A stretch of DNA of 64,000 nt from Trissonchulus latispiculum (lineage: Eukaryota; Nematoda; Enoplea; Enoplida; Ironidae), in contig JASAND010004050.1 of the NCBI GenBank assembly GCA_030248195.1, positions 48,501 through 112,500 of the forward strand, written 5' to 3'. The notes below the pieces were generated by a model, which was not told the DNA's origin, did not search any database, and saw nothing but the letters and a program-made list of their open reading frames with translations. This document shows, piece after piece, positions 11,085-22,584 of this stretch. Made by a program: the position numbers and the translations under genes. How positions within the stretch are numbered: position 1 is the stretch's first letter; each line of letters opens with the position of its first letter.

Positions 11085-14000
11085 ATGTGTTTCAAAATTC
11101 AGGGGACTTTCCATGTCCACTTATACTCTGACCTTCTTAGTTTTAGCATGCAGTATATTTTACTATTCACACGACAGATAAAGCGACTTTGGCAGCATGT
11201 GAAGCCTGTATTTTGTTATATATTTTTTGTTGGCCTAGTATCGATTGGGTCTTTTGCCATATATTATTTGGAACATTCCACCCCGCGGGAGTACGATGGT
11301 AAAGGTTTCGAGGTGTCCCAGTGCATCGGCGGTCACGACTACTGGGCGGCGCTGTATTACACTCTCTCTGCTTGCTCAACCATTGGTAATGTTTGTGTTA
11401 GTCGATTAGGTGATGGACATACCGCTGTTGGGAGGTTGTCAACTAAAAGTTGGTTAGCTATAGGCTAGTTGGCAAGCCAATAGGAGGTGATGCTTTTGTT
11501 GTTGACTGCTAAGTGAGTTTATCAAAAGATACTGAGTTCACAAACCAAGCAAGATTCCGCAGATTAGTTCAAACAAATTTTTGCCTCAAAATCATTTCTC
11601 GGAATTGGGATGGCTTGGGCTGGAAATGCTCTGTCTAGTTTTGGTCGAAACTAAATTCTGCTGACTGGGCTAAGGCACATAAGCATTTCGCTGACTTGAA
11701 CCAAATTTTTGGCTTTAAGTTTAGCTATAGCTCAGTCTCAGCTCATTAAATTGTAAGCTTATCCTGAGCTAACGAAATGCCTTGTCGAAAAATGAATTTC
11801 GATTCGTGCTCAGCGTCCCGAAAAACCCCTGTATGCACGTTTTCAGCAAACTTTTTAAAAAAATTTCAGTTCCCCTTGGTCCCTATTACCAAACTAAAAT
11901 TTAAAATTTTTTAAAATTATGTAAAGTTTTAAAATTTTTGAATTCATTAGCCTCCAGTATGCATCCCCTACAAAATTTCAAAGTTATATATTGGTCAAAA
12001 AAATCAAAAGTTAGGGCTGGGGGGGGAATTGGGCAAGAGACCCCTGTAATTTAGTTACCGAATTTGAAAATTTGGCTACCGTACTTAATACTTGGGCCAA
12101 CCGATTTTGCCATTTCAAGAGTACAAATGGAGGAATTTTTGGAATTTTTGTGACAAATCATTTCCATGGTTTCTGCAGAGTATGTACAAACACAATAAGG
12201 CGAGTCTCCACTAAGCACGTCGTACTGCTTAAAAATCATAGGGCTAAAGGCCAGTTTACACTGCCAAACTTGGACCAAACTCAGACCAAACTAAACTTGC
12301 TCCAAACTTCGAGTTTGGTGCTCTGCGGGCCAAACTTTCCTATTCACATTACACAACCTAGATCAGCTAAAATTTGGCCAAACTCACTCCAAACAAACTC
12401 CAAACAGCCAATCAAATTGAATATAATTTTGAATTGGCGCGCAAACTGAATTTGCAACATTCTTGTGTTATTTCTGAAATGAGCTTGCGAAAAAGAGCAG
12501 CAGCTATCGTAGGCGAGTTTGGGCAAAAACTGGGTGGGTGGATCTGCCCGGACAGAAGGGGGTTCTATAACCTCCAAAAATCCTAAAACGTTAACTTTTT
12601 GGTTAAAAATAGCTATTCAGGTTAGTATGCGTTTGTCTCAATTTTCGAACCGTTTCGAACAAAGTTTCCAAAGCATTGTGGCACAAATACTTTTTTGTAG
12701 TGACCTTTGTGCTGGGTATTCCACAGAAATGGACGCTCTTTATAAAAGTTGATAAGTTCCGCTTCCTTTTCAACAGTCCACACCATTGCAACAAAGACTA
12801 GACAACCTTGCAACGACAATAAATACGCAGAATAGCACAGCACATTATAATGACTACTTGTATTCTGATTGGCTGTTTGGTCTGAACGCCAAACTAAATT
12901 TGGTCTGAGACCAAACTTGCAAAGTCAGGTTTGGTTTAAGTTTGGTCTGAGTTTGGCGTAATATCACACTACCAAACTTAGACCAAACTTGGACCAAACT
13001 CGAGTTTGGAGCAAGTTTAGTTTGGTCTGAGTTTGGTCCAAGTTTGGCAGTGTAAACTGGCCTTAAGCAAGACTCTTATTAAAAGTAAAAACACGGAAAT
13101 AAACTGAAGAAAACATATGGTTCGTAATTTTATGCTTCTACTATTTTACATTACATTTATAGTTTACTTACGATTCAACTTTATGTGTTTCTACTTTTAG
13201 CTTTTGGTGTTATATACCCATGTACGACTGGTTCAAAAATCCTGACGTTTGTCCTGGCTGTGGCAGGCATCCCAGTTATGCTGCTAATTTTGGCCGATCT
13301 GGGAAAACGGATTTGCGATTTTATGCTTAGAATTTATTATCGGTGCATGAAAGTGGTAAAAAACCTAAATCCCAAGAATTCGCTTGAAATGCTGCGATAT
13401 ATGATTGGGTAAATCCATTACAGTACAGACTATGGAGTATTACTATCGACTTCATAACCATACCTGGGTTCCCTGAATTTAATCCAAGTCTTAATGACTT
13501 GATTGCGCACCCTGCTGTGCCATTTCCAATTTGAAGTCTAATACAAAGGTCAAATGGGGTCAACTCTGATACAATTTAAAACACAAATAGTAGGAATATA
13601 TAAAAAATTAAGAATTACGACTTTACTTTTCGTCTAAACTGAAACTTTGACTGATATAACTTGAAGGCACCAATTAATGCAAATTAAAATTATATTGTTG
13701 GATCTCTATTCAATGGTGTGTCAAATTCATTTGTAACGCGCAAATATTAAGACAAATTGAAATATTTGCATTTTGCATTTTTTCAAGTTTTGAATTTGAC
13801 TTGACATTTTGGGAATGGCTTAGCCATACGATGATAGAAATAATTTTATAAAAGTTTAGAGTTTAAGAAATACTTTTCAATTAGTTTAGATTAATTAATT
13901 GATACTTTATTGTTTAGTTTGCGCTTTCACTTTTCAACTTTTATCAGTTGAAGATTTCGACGAAAAGTCAGTTCTTTTGAAACATTACTATTTGTAATTT

Positions 14001-15579
14001 TTATATATTCCTACTATTTGCACTTTAAACTGTATTAGAGTTGACCATATTTTACCTCTATTAGACTGCAAATTGGAAACGGCACAGCAGGGTGCGCAAT
14101 AAAGTCATTAAAGGTTTGGATTAAATTTAGAGGCTCCCAGCTATGATCTACTCTACAGCCTTGCAATCGCATCCGCGGAGTAGCATGGGTTTTGGGCTGC
14201 AGGTAACTGGTAGCATCAATTGGCACGACATCGTTTTAAGTAAGCTGAAAATTCTAGGAGAAACCTCATTTCATGAGATGCAGTGGCGAACCTTTCCTTC
14301 ACTTATTATTTAATTACATTGCTGGATATGGTATTTTTCACCCTTTAACAAATATTTGTATAAAAATACAATTTCTTTACAAAACTTAGAGCTTTTCGTT
14401 TCAATCGCTACCTAGCCAGCTAACAATGCTGCATTTGTGCTCAGTTTAGTAATGCTTTCTTTTAGATGCTGCCATGCCAAAACAGTCAGCTCTATATCCC
14501 TTCGTGATTCTTTGGACAGTCTAAACTCCAGCGAAAAGCATTTCACCATGCACAAGGAGGCAAAGTATGGAGTAAGATTGGCGACACCAGAACCTTCCCT
14601 AATTTCAGAGGAAGAATCAAAAATTTCTGGCGAAACTGATTCGAGCTCAAATCTTGAAGACCAGGATATTCCAATCAGTTTTGGAGTAATTTTGATGGTC
14701 TTCTGCTTTTTTCTATGCTCTCTCTATATATATTTTACTGGGACAGAGCCAAAGTTTAGTACTGCCATGTACTACGCATCTCTTTTCTTGATTTTCGGAG
14801 ACTATACCAGCCAGCGATTTGAGCTTGCCATTCCAACCTATGTTGTTCTATTCATTTGTTTTGCTTCCATTTCCACAACCATCAACATAATCCTTCACAA
14901 CATTGAGGCACTGCTTAACCGAACTAAAAAGGAGATAGAGCGAGAGGTTCGAGCCAGGATTGAAGCCGCAGCTCGAGGAGAAGCGACAGATGGTAAAAGT
15001 GAGGAAGAGATCATCCAAGAAATTCTTGCCAAACAGTCATCCCCTTGGACAAGAAATTTCTTGAGATCTAGTCAGGTTAAAAGTTTATCTCAACATTATA
15101 GCTATGAACAAAAGGCTGTTCCAGTGCGACATAAGCCCGCACAAACAGAACCCGAAATTCCAGCAGATCTGATCTTTGAGGAAAGCGAAATTTCCACAAC
15201 TGGTTTGGAAACTGTTACACAAGAAGTACAGCATAGTTCTCCAATTCCTAAGCAGTGGTTGCCCGGTTTCACTTCCGTTTCTCTTACATCTACCTCAGTG
15301 AGTGCTGTAGTTGATGCTGTCGATGCCAGCACCGCAACTGACGTTTACTGGAATGACATGTATGCCCAAGTGGCACCCGAGATGACCTCCATATCGCAGC
15401 AAACGAATTTGACGAAAACGATGGACACAGCGGCGATGGCAAAACCTCGTGGATTGGAGCAGGGAAGTATGGCAGTGCCGACGTTGACCGATGCGGAACA
15501 AAGTACAGAGTCTGTCGAAACAAAAAACAAAAAGTTTACGGTCAAGCCTCATAAGGTTTACCTGGCTTATAACGTCTGA
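11085..15579 (+). CDS. two-pore-domain (K2P/TWK-type) potassium-channel homologue with altered pore filters
   Basis: Exons: from about 11085 to 11385, 13201-13408, and 14466-15579 (TGA). Junction phases 1 and 2 agree. Exon A gives a first membrane helix (HVKPVFCYIFFVGLVSIG), the cap region and pore helix WAALYYTLSACSTI. Exon B continues through the filter and helix M2 (GIPVMLLILADLG, a K2P hallmark). Exon C carries M3, pore region AMYYASLFLIFGDY, M4 and a ~230-residue cytoplasmic tail. Known K2Ps have TIGYG/TIGFG-type filters; here the spliced first filter is TIAFG and the second FLIFGD, so K+ conduction is doubtful. The exact start is uncertain: ATG 11085 is the longest frame, ATG 11148 or an upstream exon spliced at ...TTCAG before 11101 are alternatives. 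AATAAA overlaps the stop at 15579. Introns hold a MITE (12248-13063) and a foldback (13467-14145). Expected in the plasma membrane. Confidence 0.8.
11745..11900. repeat. degraded half-copy of the 10187-10776 palindrome
   Basis: Shares the order TATCCTGAGCTAACGAAA, ATTCGTGCT, AAAAACCCCTG, GTTTTCAGCAAA and TTCCCCTTGG with the arms of the intact palindrome. It lies in the first K2P intron and is probably an old relative. Confidence 0.6.
12248..13063. mobile_element. ~815-bp MITE with AAACTTGGACC-type arrays, in a K2P intron
   Basis: ~62-bp near-perfect TIR beginning AGGCCAGTTTACACTGCC; right arm ends ...GGCAGTGTAAACTGGCCT. The right flank is TTAA (13063-13066) and the left TAAA/CTAA, so a TTAA target is plausible. 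Subterminal DNA is made of repeats of CCAAACT(T/C)GGA / AGACCAAACT. No transposase. Confidence 0.8.
13467..14145. repeat. foldback element in the last K2P intron
   Basis: The left arm (about 13467-13630) is repeated in reverse complement at about 13960-14145. The shared core is AAATTGGAAA(T/C)GGCACAGC then AGGGTGCGCAAT, and TATATATTCCTACTATTTG also matches. Arms ~165 bp, diverged. No coding content. Confidence 0.75.
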
Positions 15580-17033
15580 ATAAATTGATGAATGCCTGTT
15601 TTATTGTAAGGTAGGTGCTGCCTTAGGAAATCCTATGTGAATCTACTCTGGTTGGCTGTCTATGTTTTGACAAAATGTCGGCAACTGAGAGCACGTCAAT
15701 AGATAGCTACAATCATACTCGAAAACAATCCCAATTTTAACCAAGCTTTATATAATAAACTCGAATGTATGAAATGATGTTTAAAACAATCTGCATGCTG
15801 TACACTGTTTCTATCAAAACATTCGGCAATTTCACGTTATGTTTACGTTGACCCTTCCTATCGGGCATGGTAAAGCTAAAGCGGATGGTACGAAAATTTA
15901 ATCTTTAAATGATGCTTTTCAGTTGGATTCATTTATTTTATCAAGTACACTGTGCAACTTGTTCACACCATAACAAACGCACAAAGCGGAAGCAATTAGT
16001 ACGAAAGCTTCCAAATTGGTTTTCTCATAAATGCTACAACAAAACTTGCACACTCTTTGCATGCACGTATTTTGGGAGGGGGGTATGCATGGGCCCTTTT
16101 TTCAGTTTTTGTTTAAAACGTATATTTTTAAACGCTTATAAAATCCTCAAAATTGCACAAATAAAACTGAGAAAAGAAACACTTGCATTATTCTTATTTG
16201 CACATTCGCATATTGGTACTATTTTTATTCAGCCGATGACATGAATGAATGACACCGTTTTGAAGATCAAGAATTATCACTGTTGTGTACGTCACAAGCC
16301 AAGGACCAAGTTCATAAAACTCGTCACTGGTACTATTCCTGAAACTTAAAATAGATTCGTTTAAAAATGCGTTCAGGATGTCCCGATAAGCATGACTCAT
16401 TTATATTCAACATTATCAATAATATTATATTGAAAGTACAAGTCAAATGGCTGCATTTTCCAGAAAACTAACTGTCAAGTTTTTTAAAAATTACTTTTAC
16501 TGTGTTGAAGCTGATGCCTATCAAATGAAAACGGAATTTTTTATGATTTATGCATTATATCTCATTCAATGATTTATGGAATTCTGAGAGTTCCAGCAAA
16601 ATCAAAATTTTCTCATGTTGGTCGGTTGTTTTTGTGTGCTTGTTAGGAAATCCAATGCTGTGAGCGACATGACTATTGGCAGGTTAATTATAGCTCAAGA
16701 CTTTTAAAATGAAGTGTAATTGTTTCTGTAACTGCAGTAGATGGTTCTTTTCTTCTTCACGCGTAATACAAAAGTGTTTTAAATTCAATTCGCACCCAGA
16801 AAATCTCCCTAGTTTTCTTGATTTTGGAGGCGCATTGTCAGTAAAACGTATGACGGTGTCGGTAGGAAAGCATTGGCTAGACAAATTTTATACTCAAGTC
16901 AATTAATGTCTTGAGTCAGTGCTCTTTGCGACACAATGCTGTTCCACTAACCATAGCCCAACTTTGGGTCCCTTGAACTGAAGCTACAACCCACGATTTT
17001 TCTAGACCGATGCTAGTCACATGCATTCAAGAA
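15580..17033. other. intergenic DNA between the converging K2P and DEG/ENaC genes
   Basis: The two genes converge here. AATAAA at 15579 and TATAATAAAC near 15750 are candidate poly(A) signals for the K2P gene. A 111-codon frame at 15909-16244 has no recognised motif and biased, chance-like composition. Nothing else seen. Confidence 0.5.
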
Positions 17034-18395
17034 TTAGTTTACGTCAATGTGTATTCGTTTTGCTGCTGATAAACATGCAGGGCCAACCCTTGTTGCACAA
17101 AAGTAAATGAGTTCAAGAAGCGTAATCACGGAAGCTCCCGTAAACAGCGCTAGGGTTCCGCCAAGTTGGCCCAGAAGAGTTGTGAAGCTATAGCGAATAT
17201 ACTCTTCGTATGCATCGTATTCTCTTTTTCCATGGTTCAGCTTAAAATTAAGCATAACCGTACTGTTGCTAAAGTGTCTCCCAGAAATGTAAAAGGTATT
17301 AACATTGTACTCCCATGATCTGCACGATGGAATGCAAGCAGCAATGCACTTATCTTCTGCTCTTCTGCATACTGTGCTTGCTTCCAGAAGTGTTACATTT
17401 TTTGTGAAACAATATTGTGACAGAGCTTTTGCTATCGGATGAAATAGATAGCAGCCGCCTTCACAGTGGTCTGCTTCCGCTGTGCACAACTCGTCACAGA
17501 AATAGTTATGCAGAGTAGCATTTTCTAAGCAGTTATGGGTAGGCGGGCGGTTTAACCGAATGAAACTTTGTACACTAATGACGATTACGACAATTCCGTA
17601 TTCATTTGATAAACTGATGGGGATTGGCTCAAAAGCAACTAAATCAGGGCCTAGCAGAAGGTCTGTAAATGTTATCAACGGTGAAAATCGAAATGGATAT
17701 TTAATTGCAACGTAACTAACATCTCTCTGTATCCCTTGCTGTCGTAATAACTTATGGTAGATTCGAGAAGTAGAAGGCCGGTGATGTTCTCTGTGAGAAA
17801 AAGCATGCCTAACATCGTGACTTTGGAATGTATAACAGATTCCAGCAAAACTGTAGCTTATTGTAATATTCCGGAATGGTACCATTTTAGGTGTAGCGCC
17901 TGCATCAAATAGTTCGTTCGGTTCAAAACTGATCAAATTCAATACTTCTTCAACTGTTTGATTTTTGTAAGGTTCCAGTTCTTTCGACGCCCCGTTGAAT
18001 TGGTCATCGGTGATTGACTGAAGCAGTCTCCTGTTCATATTCAACGAGGTAACCAGAATCCTTACAGCTGCATCTGAAAGTCCAATTTCTTCTGCCCTGG
18101 TTGAATTATACCAATACTCAGAGCACAGATGCATATCAGGAAGTTGGGACAGAAATTCCAACTTATAGCGGTATGAGGTTGGGTAGTTTGCGTATTCCGA
18201 TATAGTAAGATATAGTTGAACGCATACCGCTGTGGCTGGAATCAGCAAGAGAACCGTCCATATCAGCTTGAATAGTCGAGACTTGATATTCAGCAAGTTT
18301 TTTATCCCATGCAAAGTCGTGTTGTTGGCAAACTCGCATAGGACTGCCATGAGGTTTAATAGCACTTGTAGCCTTTCAAGAAAGCGTTCTAGCAA
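17034..18395 (-). CDS. DEG/ENaC (degenerin / amiloride-sensitive sodium channel) family subunit
   Basis: A single uninterrupted 453-residue frame with the family architecture: the short cytoplasmic N-terminus contains the conserved His-Gly (NNTTLHGIKNL), then TM1 near residues 42-62 (LFKLIWTVLLLIPATAVCVQ), a large cysteine-rich ectodomain including the FAGICYTF segment, and TM2 near residues 412-437, where GQLGGTLALFTGAS contains the G-x-S filter (GAS), followed by VITLLELIYF. Family members assemble as trimers and pass Na+, gated by protons, peptides or mechanical force; the stimulus here is unknown. Slightly short for the family (often 500-700 aa) and intronless over its full length, unlike the multi-exon neighbours, so a retrocopy or strong intron loss is possible. 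All key motifs are intact, so it is likely functional. Confidence 0.9.
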   Translation of the reverse strand: MLERFLERLQVLLNLMAVLCEFANNTTLHGIKNLLNIKSRLFKLIWTVLLLIPATAVCVQLYLTISEYANYPTSYRYKLEFLSQLPDMHLCSEYWYNSTRAEEIGLSDAAVRILVTSLNMNRRLLQSITDDQFNGASKELEPYKNQTVEEVLNLISFEPNELFDAGATPKMVPFRNITISYSFAGICYTFQSHDVRHAFSHREHHRPSTSRIYHKLLRQQGIQRDVSYVAIKYPFRFSPLITFTDLLLGPDLVAFEPIPISLSNEYGIVVIVISVQSFIRLNRPPTHNCLENATLHNYFCDELCTAEADHCEGGCYLFHPIAKALSQYCFTKNVTLLEASTVCRRAEDKCIAACIPSCRSWEYNVNTFYISGRHFSNSTVMLNFKLNHGKREYDAYEEYIRYSFTTLLGQLGGTLALFTGASVITLLELIYFCATRVGPACLSAAKRIHIDVN

Positions 18396-18604
18396 AATGG
18401 TTTAGGGATTCAATCAGTTTAATGGGTTCGAAAATTTGTAATGCATCATATTTATGTTTTAGTCTTCCGATGTATGAAGAACTCTCCTCAACTCATTTCA
18501 CAAAAAGGTACTATAATAGTGCAGCATGCCATCTCTTGGATGTTCATGTTTTTATAAAACATAAAATGCTGTGAATATAGTATATAATAATTATAATGTC
18601 GCCT

Positions 18605-18900
18605 AATACGTGCGCGACGGCCGAGCAGTTAGTTAAGGCGTTCGCCTGTGGATCTGACTGTCCCAGGTTCGAAACCCTGCTGCCACAAGGCTTTAACTAA
18701 TACACTTGAGCAAAGGATTAAGCACATTTCGCTGGTGGAGTCATGTTAGCGAAAAATCCGTTCCCAGCAATTCAGGACGGGTTCCGCCACGTGCCAGAAC
18801 CGGCCCGAGACTACAGTCGAAACAAACCTAAGACACGGCCTGTGATTTTGGGCCCGCAACAGGTAAATGTTAAAAATTAAAAAGTAAAAAGCAAAAGAAA
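18605..18900 (+). repeat. tRNA-derived SINE-like repeat
   Basis: The head resembles a tRNA: GACGGCCGAGCAGTTAGTTA (A-box) and GGTTCGAAACC (B-box) are spaced as in tRNA genes, but acceptor and T stems do not pair well. A ~180-bp non-tRNA body and an A-rich end (TTAAAAATTAAAAAGTAAAA) follow. Structure typical of a SINE rather than a working tRNA gene. Confidence 0.55.
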
Positions 18901-21100
18901 CTATATTAACTTAAAGGGAGTACTATTTTCAATGCAATTTCATTCCAAAAATTACGCTTTGTTCAACTTGCATCATAGTTTTGGCATGCTCTTTTTGTTA
19001 TTTCTTGAACTTTCTTATAAACGACAGCTCAATAAACGAACGAATTACGTCATCCACACTCTCTAATCTCCGAAAATAGTCCGGAACTTTTGCAACAAAA
19101 GTTGATTACAAAATTTCTGGACTAATTTGATTCTTAATCCGGACATTTTGTGACATATATATTTTAGTCACAAACTTTCCGGACTATTCATCTTGTTATA
19201 CACTATATATACAATTTAAACCACAGACATCTTGTGACTGATTCTTAGGTAGTCAAAATACGTCCGGACAAAAAACTAAAAGCTACGCATTGTCAGGACA
19301 GTTTGAGACTAAAAATGTTTAACGGGGCGAATTTAACGTGACGGACTCATTTTAAAATATTTGGTTAATTTAGACCTACTCTTATGGTATGCTAAAAATA
19401 TTAAGCTGTTCTGTGGTTTGCTTTAATATTACGAGCAATTTGTCGTTATCCTGTGTAGAATTCAAATTACCATTTAGGTTTCGCAAGTGTTAATGACTTG
19501 TGCTTAATCACCTGCTAGTTAGAATTAATTGTTAGCTTCAATTGTACCTAATTGAAGCCATCGCACTATCCGTGTTCTAATTATCCAAAAAATATTTACA
19601 CTTTCTGTGGTTAGTTTTCCTTATATATGTAAGGAGAAAGTTTACTATGCATGGAAAGCTCGGCTCGTCTACCAGCTGTGGCTGGATCTAGTACATTTAA
19701 TTATAATAGCATGTTAATTAACTTCAATAATTAAGCTTCAGCTTTTATAATTATGGTCAGCAGGACTTTCGCTTCATATTTGTGAAGAATTAGATAACAC
19801 GTAACAACAACTTCTTGGTTCAAATTTACCCCACGGGCAGTTTTCTAACCCCATTATGTACCTCCTCTTTTTGAGACCAGCTCGGCTGAGACTCAAACTC
19901 AAAAGAAAAGAGGGTACACTAATTAATTCTAAAAGAATGTTTTGTTCAGCTAAGTACTTCTGTATTGTAATTTCTAAGGTTTTTGTCTTGTATATGATTA
20001 ATGGGTTGTACTCATTATTGATTACTTATATATTTACGTACCTAGCCAATCAGTCTTGATTACGGTGGCTTCTGGTCGAGGTTTTGATAGTGTCATAATT
20101 TATTTTCCTATTTCAGCGAGAAATTGACGTAGTGGCAAGTGTAAGTGGAATTTTACTTCCCGTTCAGGTACGCTGAACATCCAATAGTAGCAGTAATGTT
20201 GTTTGGATATTTCATTGAAACTCATTCAATATAACATTGGAAAAAACGAAATAAATATAAACGCAACTTTAGAAGCAAAACAAGTTGCAAGCTCATGACC
20301 ATTTTGTGCAGTAACGAAACCTGTATCCCTGCCCAGGTGATCGATTAGCTCCATACTCTGCTATTAAAAAACGGATTTCTCGTCGTCCAGGAAGTCGGTC
20401 TACCATCACCCAACGACCAGCGTGTGGTTTTGGCTCAGGCAGGACTTTTCCAGAAAATTACAAATGACTGCTAAAATTTTGTGGTTTTTCCTCTAGTTTA
20501 CAAACGCTTTCTTAAGCAAGAGCCAGTTCTGGACTACTAGTTCCGCAGTAATTTTCAATCTAACAAAAATGCCAAATAAAGTTTAATTTTAATTATTAAA
20601 AGTATGCGATGCTATAGCTTAATGTAATTTAATGTAATCCAGTTAACGATATAAAATAATTATATAAATCAAGTAAGCATTGGACAAAATTTCAAATAGA
20701 AAGCCTAGTACTAGGACCAGCCGGTTCCAAAAGCTACCAGGTTCCAAGAACCACTGTTTGCGGTCCCCGTTATAAAATTCAGTTTAAAATTAATTCAGTT
20801 TCCAGCAGAGCCGTAACAAGTTGGCTCCTATTAATGAACTAGGTATCAGGTACATTATGCCTGAAGCTTTTGCCGCTTTTGTATGTATCATAGAATAATC
20901 ATATGTCTCGATACATCATGTAAATGTGGGAAAATATATTGAAATGACAATGTAAAAATAAAGGGCCTGGTAAACCTCCTTAGCTGCGACTCCTGAAGGC
21001 TTCGCACACCATACTGTATACTGTTTCTTATAAATTGAGGATTCGCAAACCGTTCGCAAACCGCAAAACCGATAACGATTTAAAAAACAGTTCCTTGGAA
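18901..21100. other. gene-free stretch with degraded repeats
   Basis: AT-rich. At 19060-19330 the motif AGTCCGGA / TCCGGAC recurs on both strands among AT-rich DNA, suggesting an old foldback or MITE. Segment 20330-20450 is locally GC-richer without a recognised function. No convincing ORF. Confidence 0.4.
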
Positions 21101-21103
21101 GTA

Positions 21104-21385
21104 TAGCCGAGATGGCCGAGTGGTCTAAGGCGCTAGTCAGAAATTCCGATCTTACGGTCGGTGGTTGGATCCTCAGAAGTCACTCTAGCCAACCCAGCTA
21201 TCCATACTAACTGGTCGGTAAATGGGTACCACTACGGTGGGAAGGTAACATGAGTCTGTGCAGAAAGGCCGGCCCCCTCTTCCTGTGGCAGGACGGCCGA
21301 TCACAAGATAAACGTTACGGTGGCATCAACTAATGCGTCACGACTTTGCTTATTGATTAAGCTTATTAATTAATAAAATAAGCTT
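21104..21385 (+). repeat. tRNA-Leu/Ser-derived SINE-like repeat
   Basis: GATGGCCGAGTGGTCTAAGG is an almost canonical Leu/Ser-type A-box region. The B-box-like GGTTGGATCC follows at tRNA spacing. A ~170-bp body and an A/T-rich 3' end come after. Stems are too imperfect for a functional tRNA. Confidence 0.6.
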
Positions 21386-21519
21386 TGCTTTAGTATTTTG
21401 CCAGCACACTGCCACAGTTTTACCCTATTTACTGTACAGACCCACAAACAAATCACAGTAATATGTAGTCCGTCCGTTTTAATAATATCTGCGAAATCTG
21501 TACTAAACTAAACTAAACA

Positions 21520-22452
21520 TTAGGCACCTCGTTTAGATGTTGAAGTTGCTAATGCTATAGTCAGCGTTTGGCAAAATAGCAACTCTTTCAGCCGCCGACG
21601 AACGGATTTATTCAAAATTGTGTAGACATAGCCGTTGATTGAAAATTGAAAACTTGCCAAAATCATCATGATCAGAAATAACCACTTGTTTGAAGGAACC
21701 GCCACAGAAGAAAGGAAGATTATAGTGAAAATAACCATATATAGGACTATTATGAAGAATTGAATAAACAATTTGATTTCGCGTTCCTGTCTGATTTTTT
21801 CTCGCTTTCCATCTTCACTGTCATCCATAGCTTTATGCATTTTTCTGTAGTGACAAAATACCACCAAATTACAGCCAAACGTAACCACCACCGTTGGTAG
21901 CGTCAACACTAGATGCATTGCAGACATCACTTTACCCCCCAGCTTATCCATGTTCCAAGAATAGCCATAAGCTGCTGGGTAATAGTAGAATACACAGCAT
22001 TCATTCCAAGATGGAATACTGTATAGCAAACCAAATAGAGTAGATCCAATCAAAATCAAAATCGTATTTCGAACCGAAAACACATATTTGTATTCGGCAC
22101 GTTTGATGGCACAATAATATCGATTGAGCGCAATGGAACAAATAACCGGTAAACCCGCTTGGTAACCGAATACTATGCCGCTTCCTAAGAACATGTTAAA
22201 TCTTTGCCCGCCTACGGGCCTTTGTAATATGACAGATCCCGGGCAGGTGATAATGAAAATAACCAGTAAAGTTGAATCAAATATCCCCAATCCGGCTGCC
22301 AATAAATAATACGAATTATGACGATACTCTTTGGTAGTCAGGACCACAAAAATAAAGGCTACGTATGGGATTAGTCCAGCAAGCGGAAAAACGAACAGCA
22401 CTGTTGCAGCAACAATATCATGTGTCTGAGTGCTAGCATTAAACAGAAGCAT
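21520..22452 (-). CDS. seven-transmembrane chemoreceptor, nematode Srx-like GPCR
   Basis: A 310-residue intronless frame with seven hydrophobic helices: TM1 about 15-40, TM2 48-70, TM3 92-112, TM4 128-146, TM5 178-200, TM6 226-250 and TM7 255-282. The end of TM3 reads ICSIALNRYYCAI, and the next loop EYKYVFSVRN matches the NRY/F...YK.IFS pattern of nematode Srx serpentine receptors, in place of the DRY of classical GPCRs. TM7 has INGYVYTILNKSVRR, an NPxxY-region analogue. A Cys in the first extracellular region and WNECC in ECL2 could form the usual disulfide. Such receptors sit in sensory cilia and detect small molecules through G proteins; the ligand is unknown. The upstream region (22585-23022, on its 5' side) is a tandem duplication. 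Confidence 0.8.
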   Translation of the reverse strand: MLLFNASTQTHDIVAATVLFVFPLAGLIPYVAFIFVVLTTKEYRHNSYYLLAAGLGIFDSTLLVIFIITCPGSVILQRPVGGQRFNMFLGSGIVFGYQAGLPVICSIALNRYYCAIKRAEYKYVFSVRNTILILIGSTLFGLLYSIPSWNECCVFYYYPAAYGYSWNMDKLGGKVMSAMHLVLTLPTVVVTFGCNLVVFCHYRKMHKAMDDSEDGKREKIRQEREIKLFIQFFIIVLYMVIFTIIFLSSVAVPSNKWLFLIMMILASFQFSINGYVYTILNKSVRRRLKELLFCQTLTIALATSTSKRGA

Positions 22453-22584
22453 TTTTGTGAAGTTACAGGAAAATTGAGGAGTTACAGGAAAGTGAGACTA
22501 CCCTAGAAATAGTCAATGACAAAAAACTTTAATTATGATACAACACAATATTTTGTTTCCAAAAATATACAATGAGATCACGAA

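Noticed and set aside
12072..12449. 125-codon frame
   Set aside because: Runs through the left TIR arrays of the 12248-13063 MITE, so it is a translation of repeat DNA.
15909..16244. 111-codon plus-strand frame between the K2P and DEG/ENaC genes
   Set aside because: Composition (Phe/Cys/His/Lys mix) and lack of any domain suggest chance; it lies antiparallel to no other signal.
18605..18680. Functional tRNA gene
   Set aside because: A- and B-boxes are good but acceptor and T stems do not pair and a SINE-like body and A-rich tail follow.
21104..21180. Functional tRNA-Leu or tRNA-Ser gene
   Set aside because: Leu/Ser-like head, but imperfect stems and a long non-tRNA body indicate a SINE.
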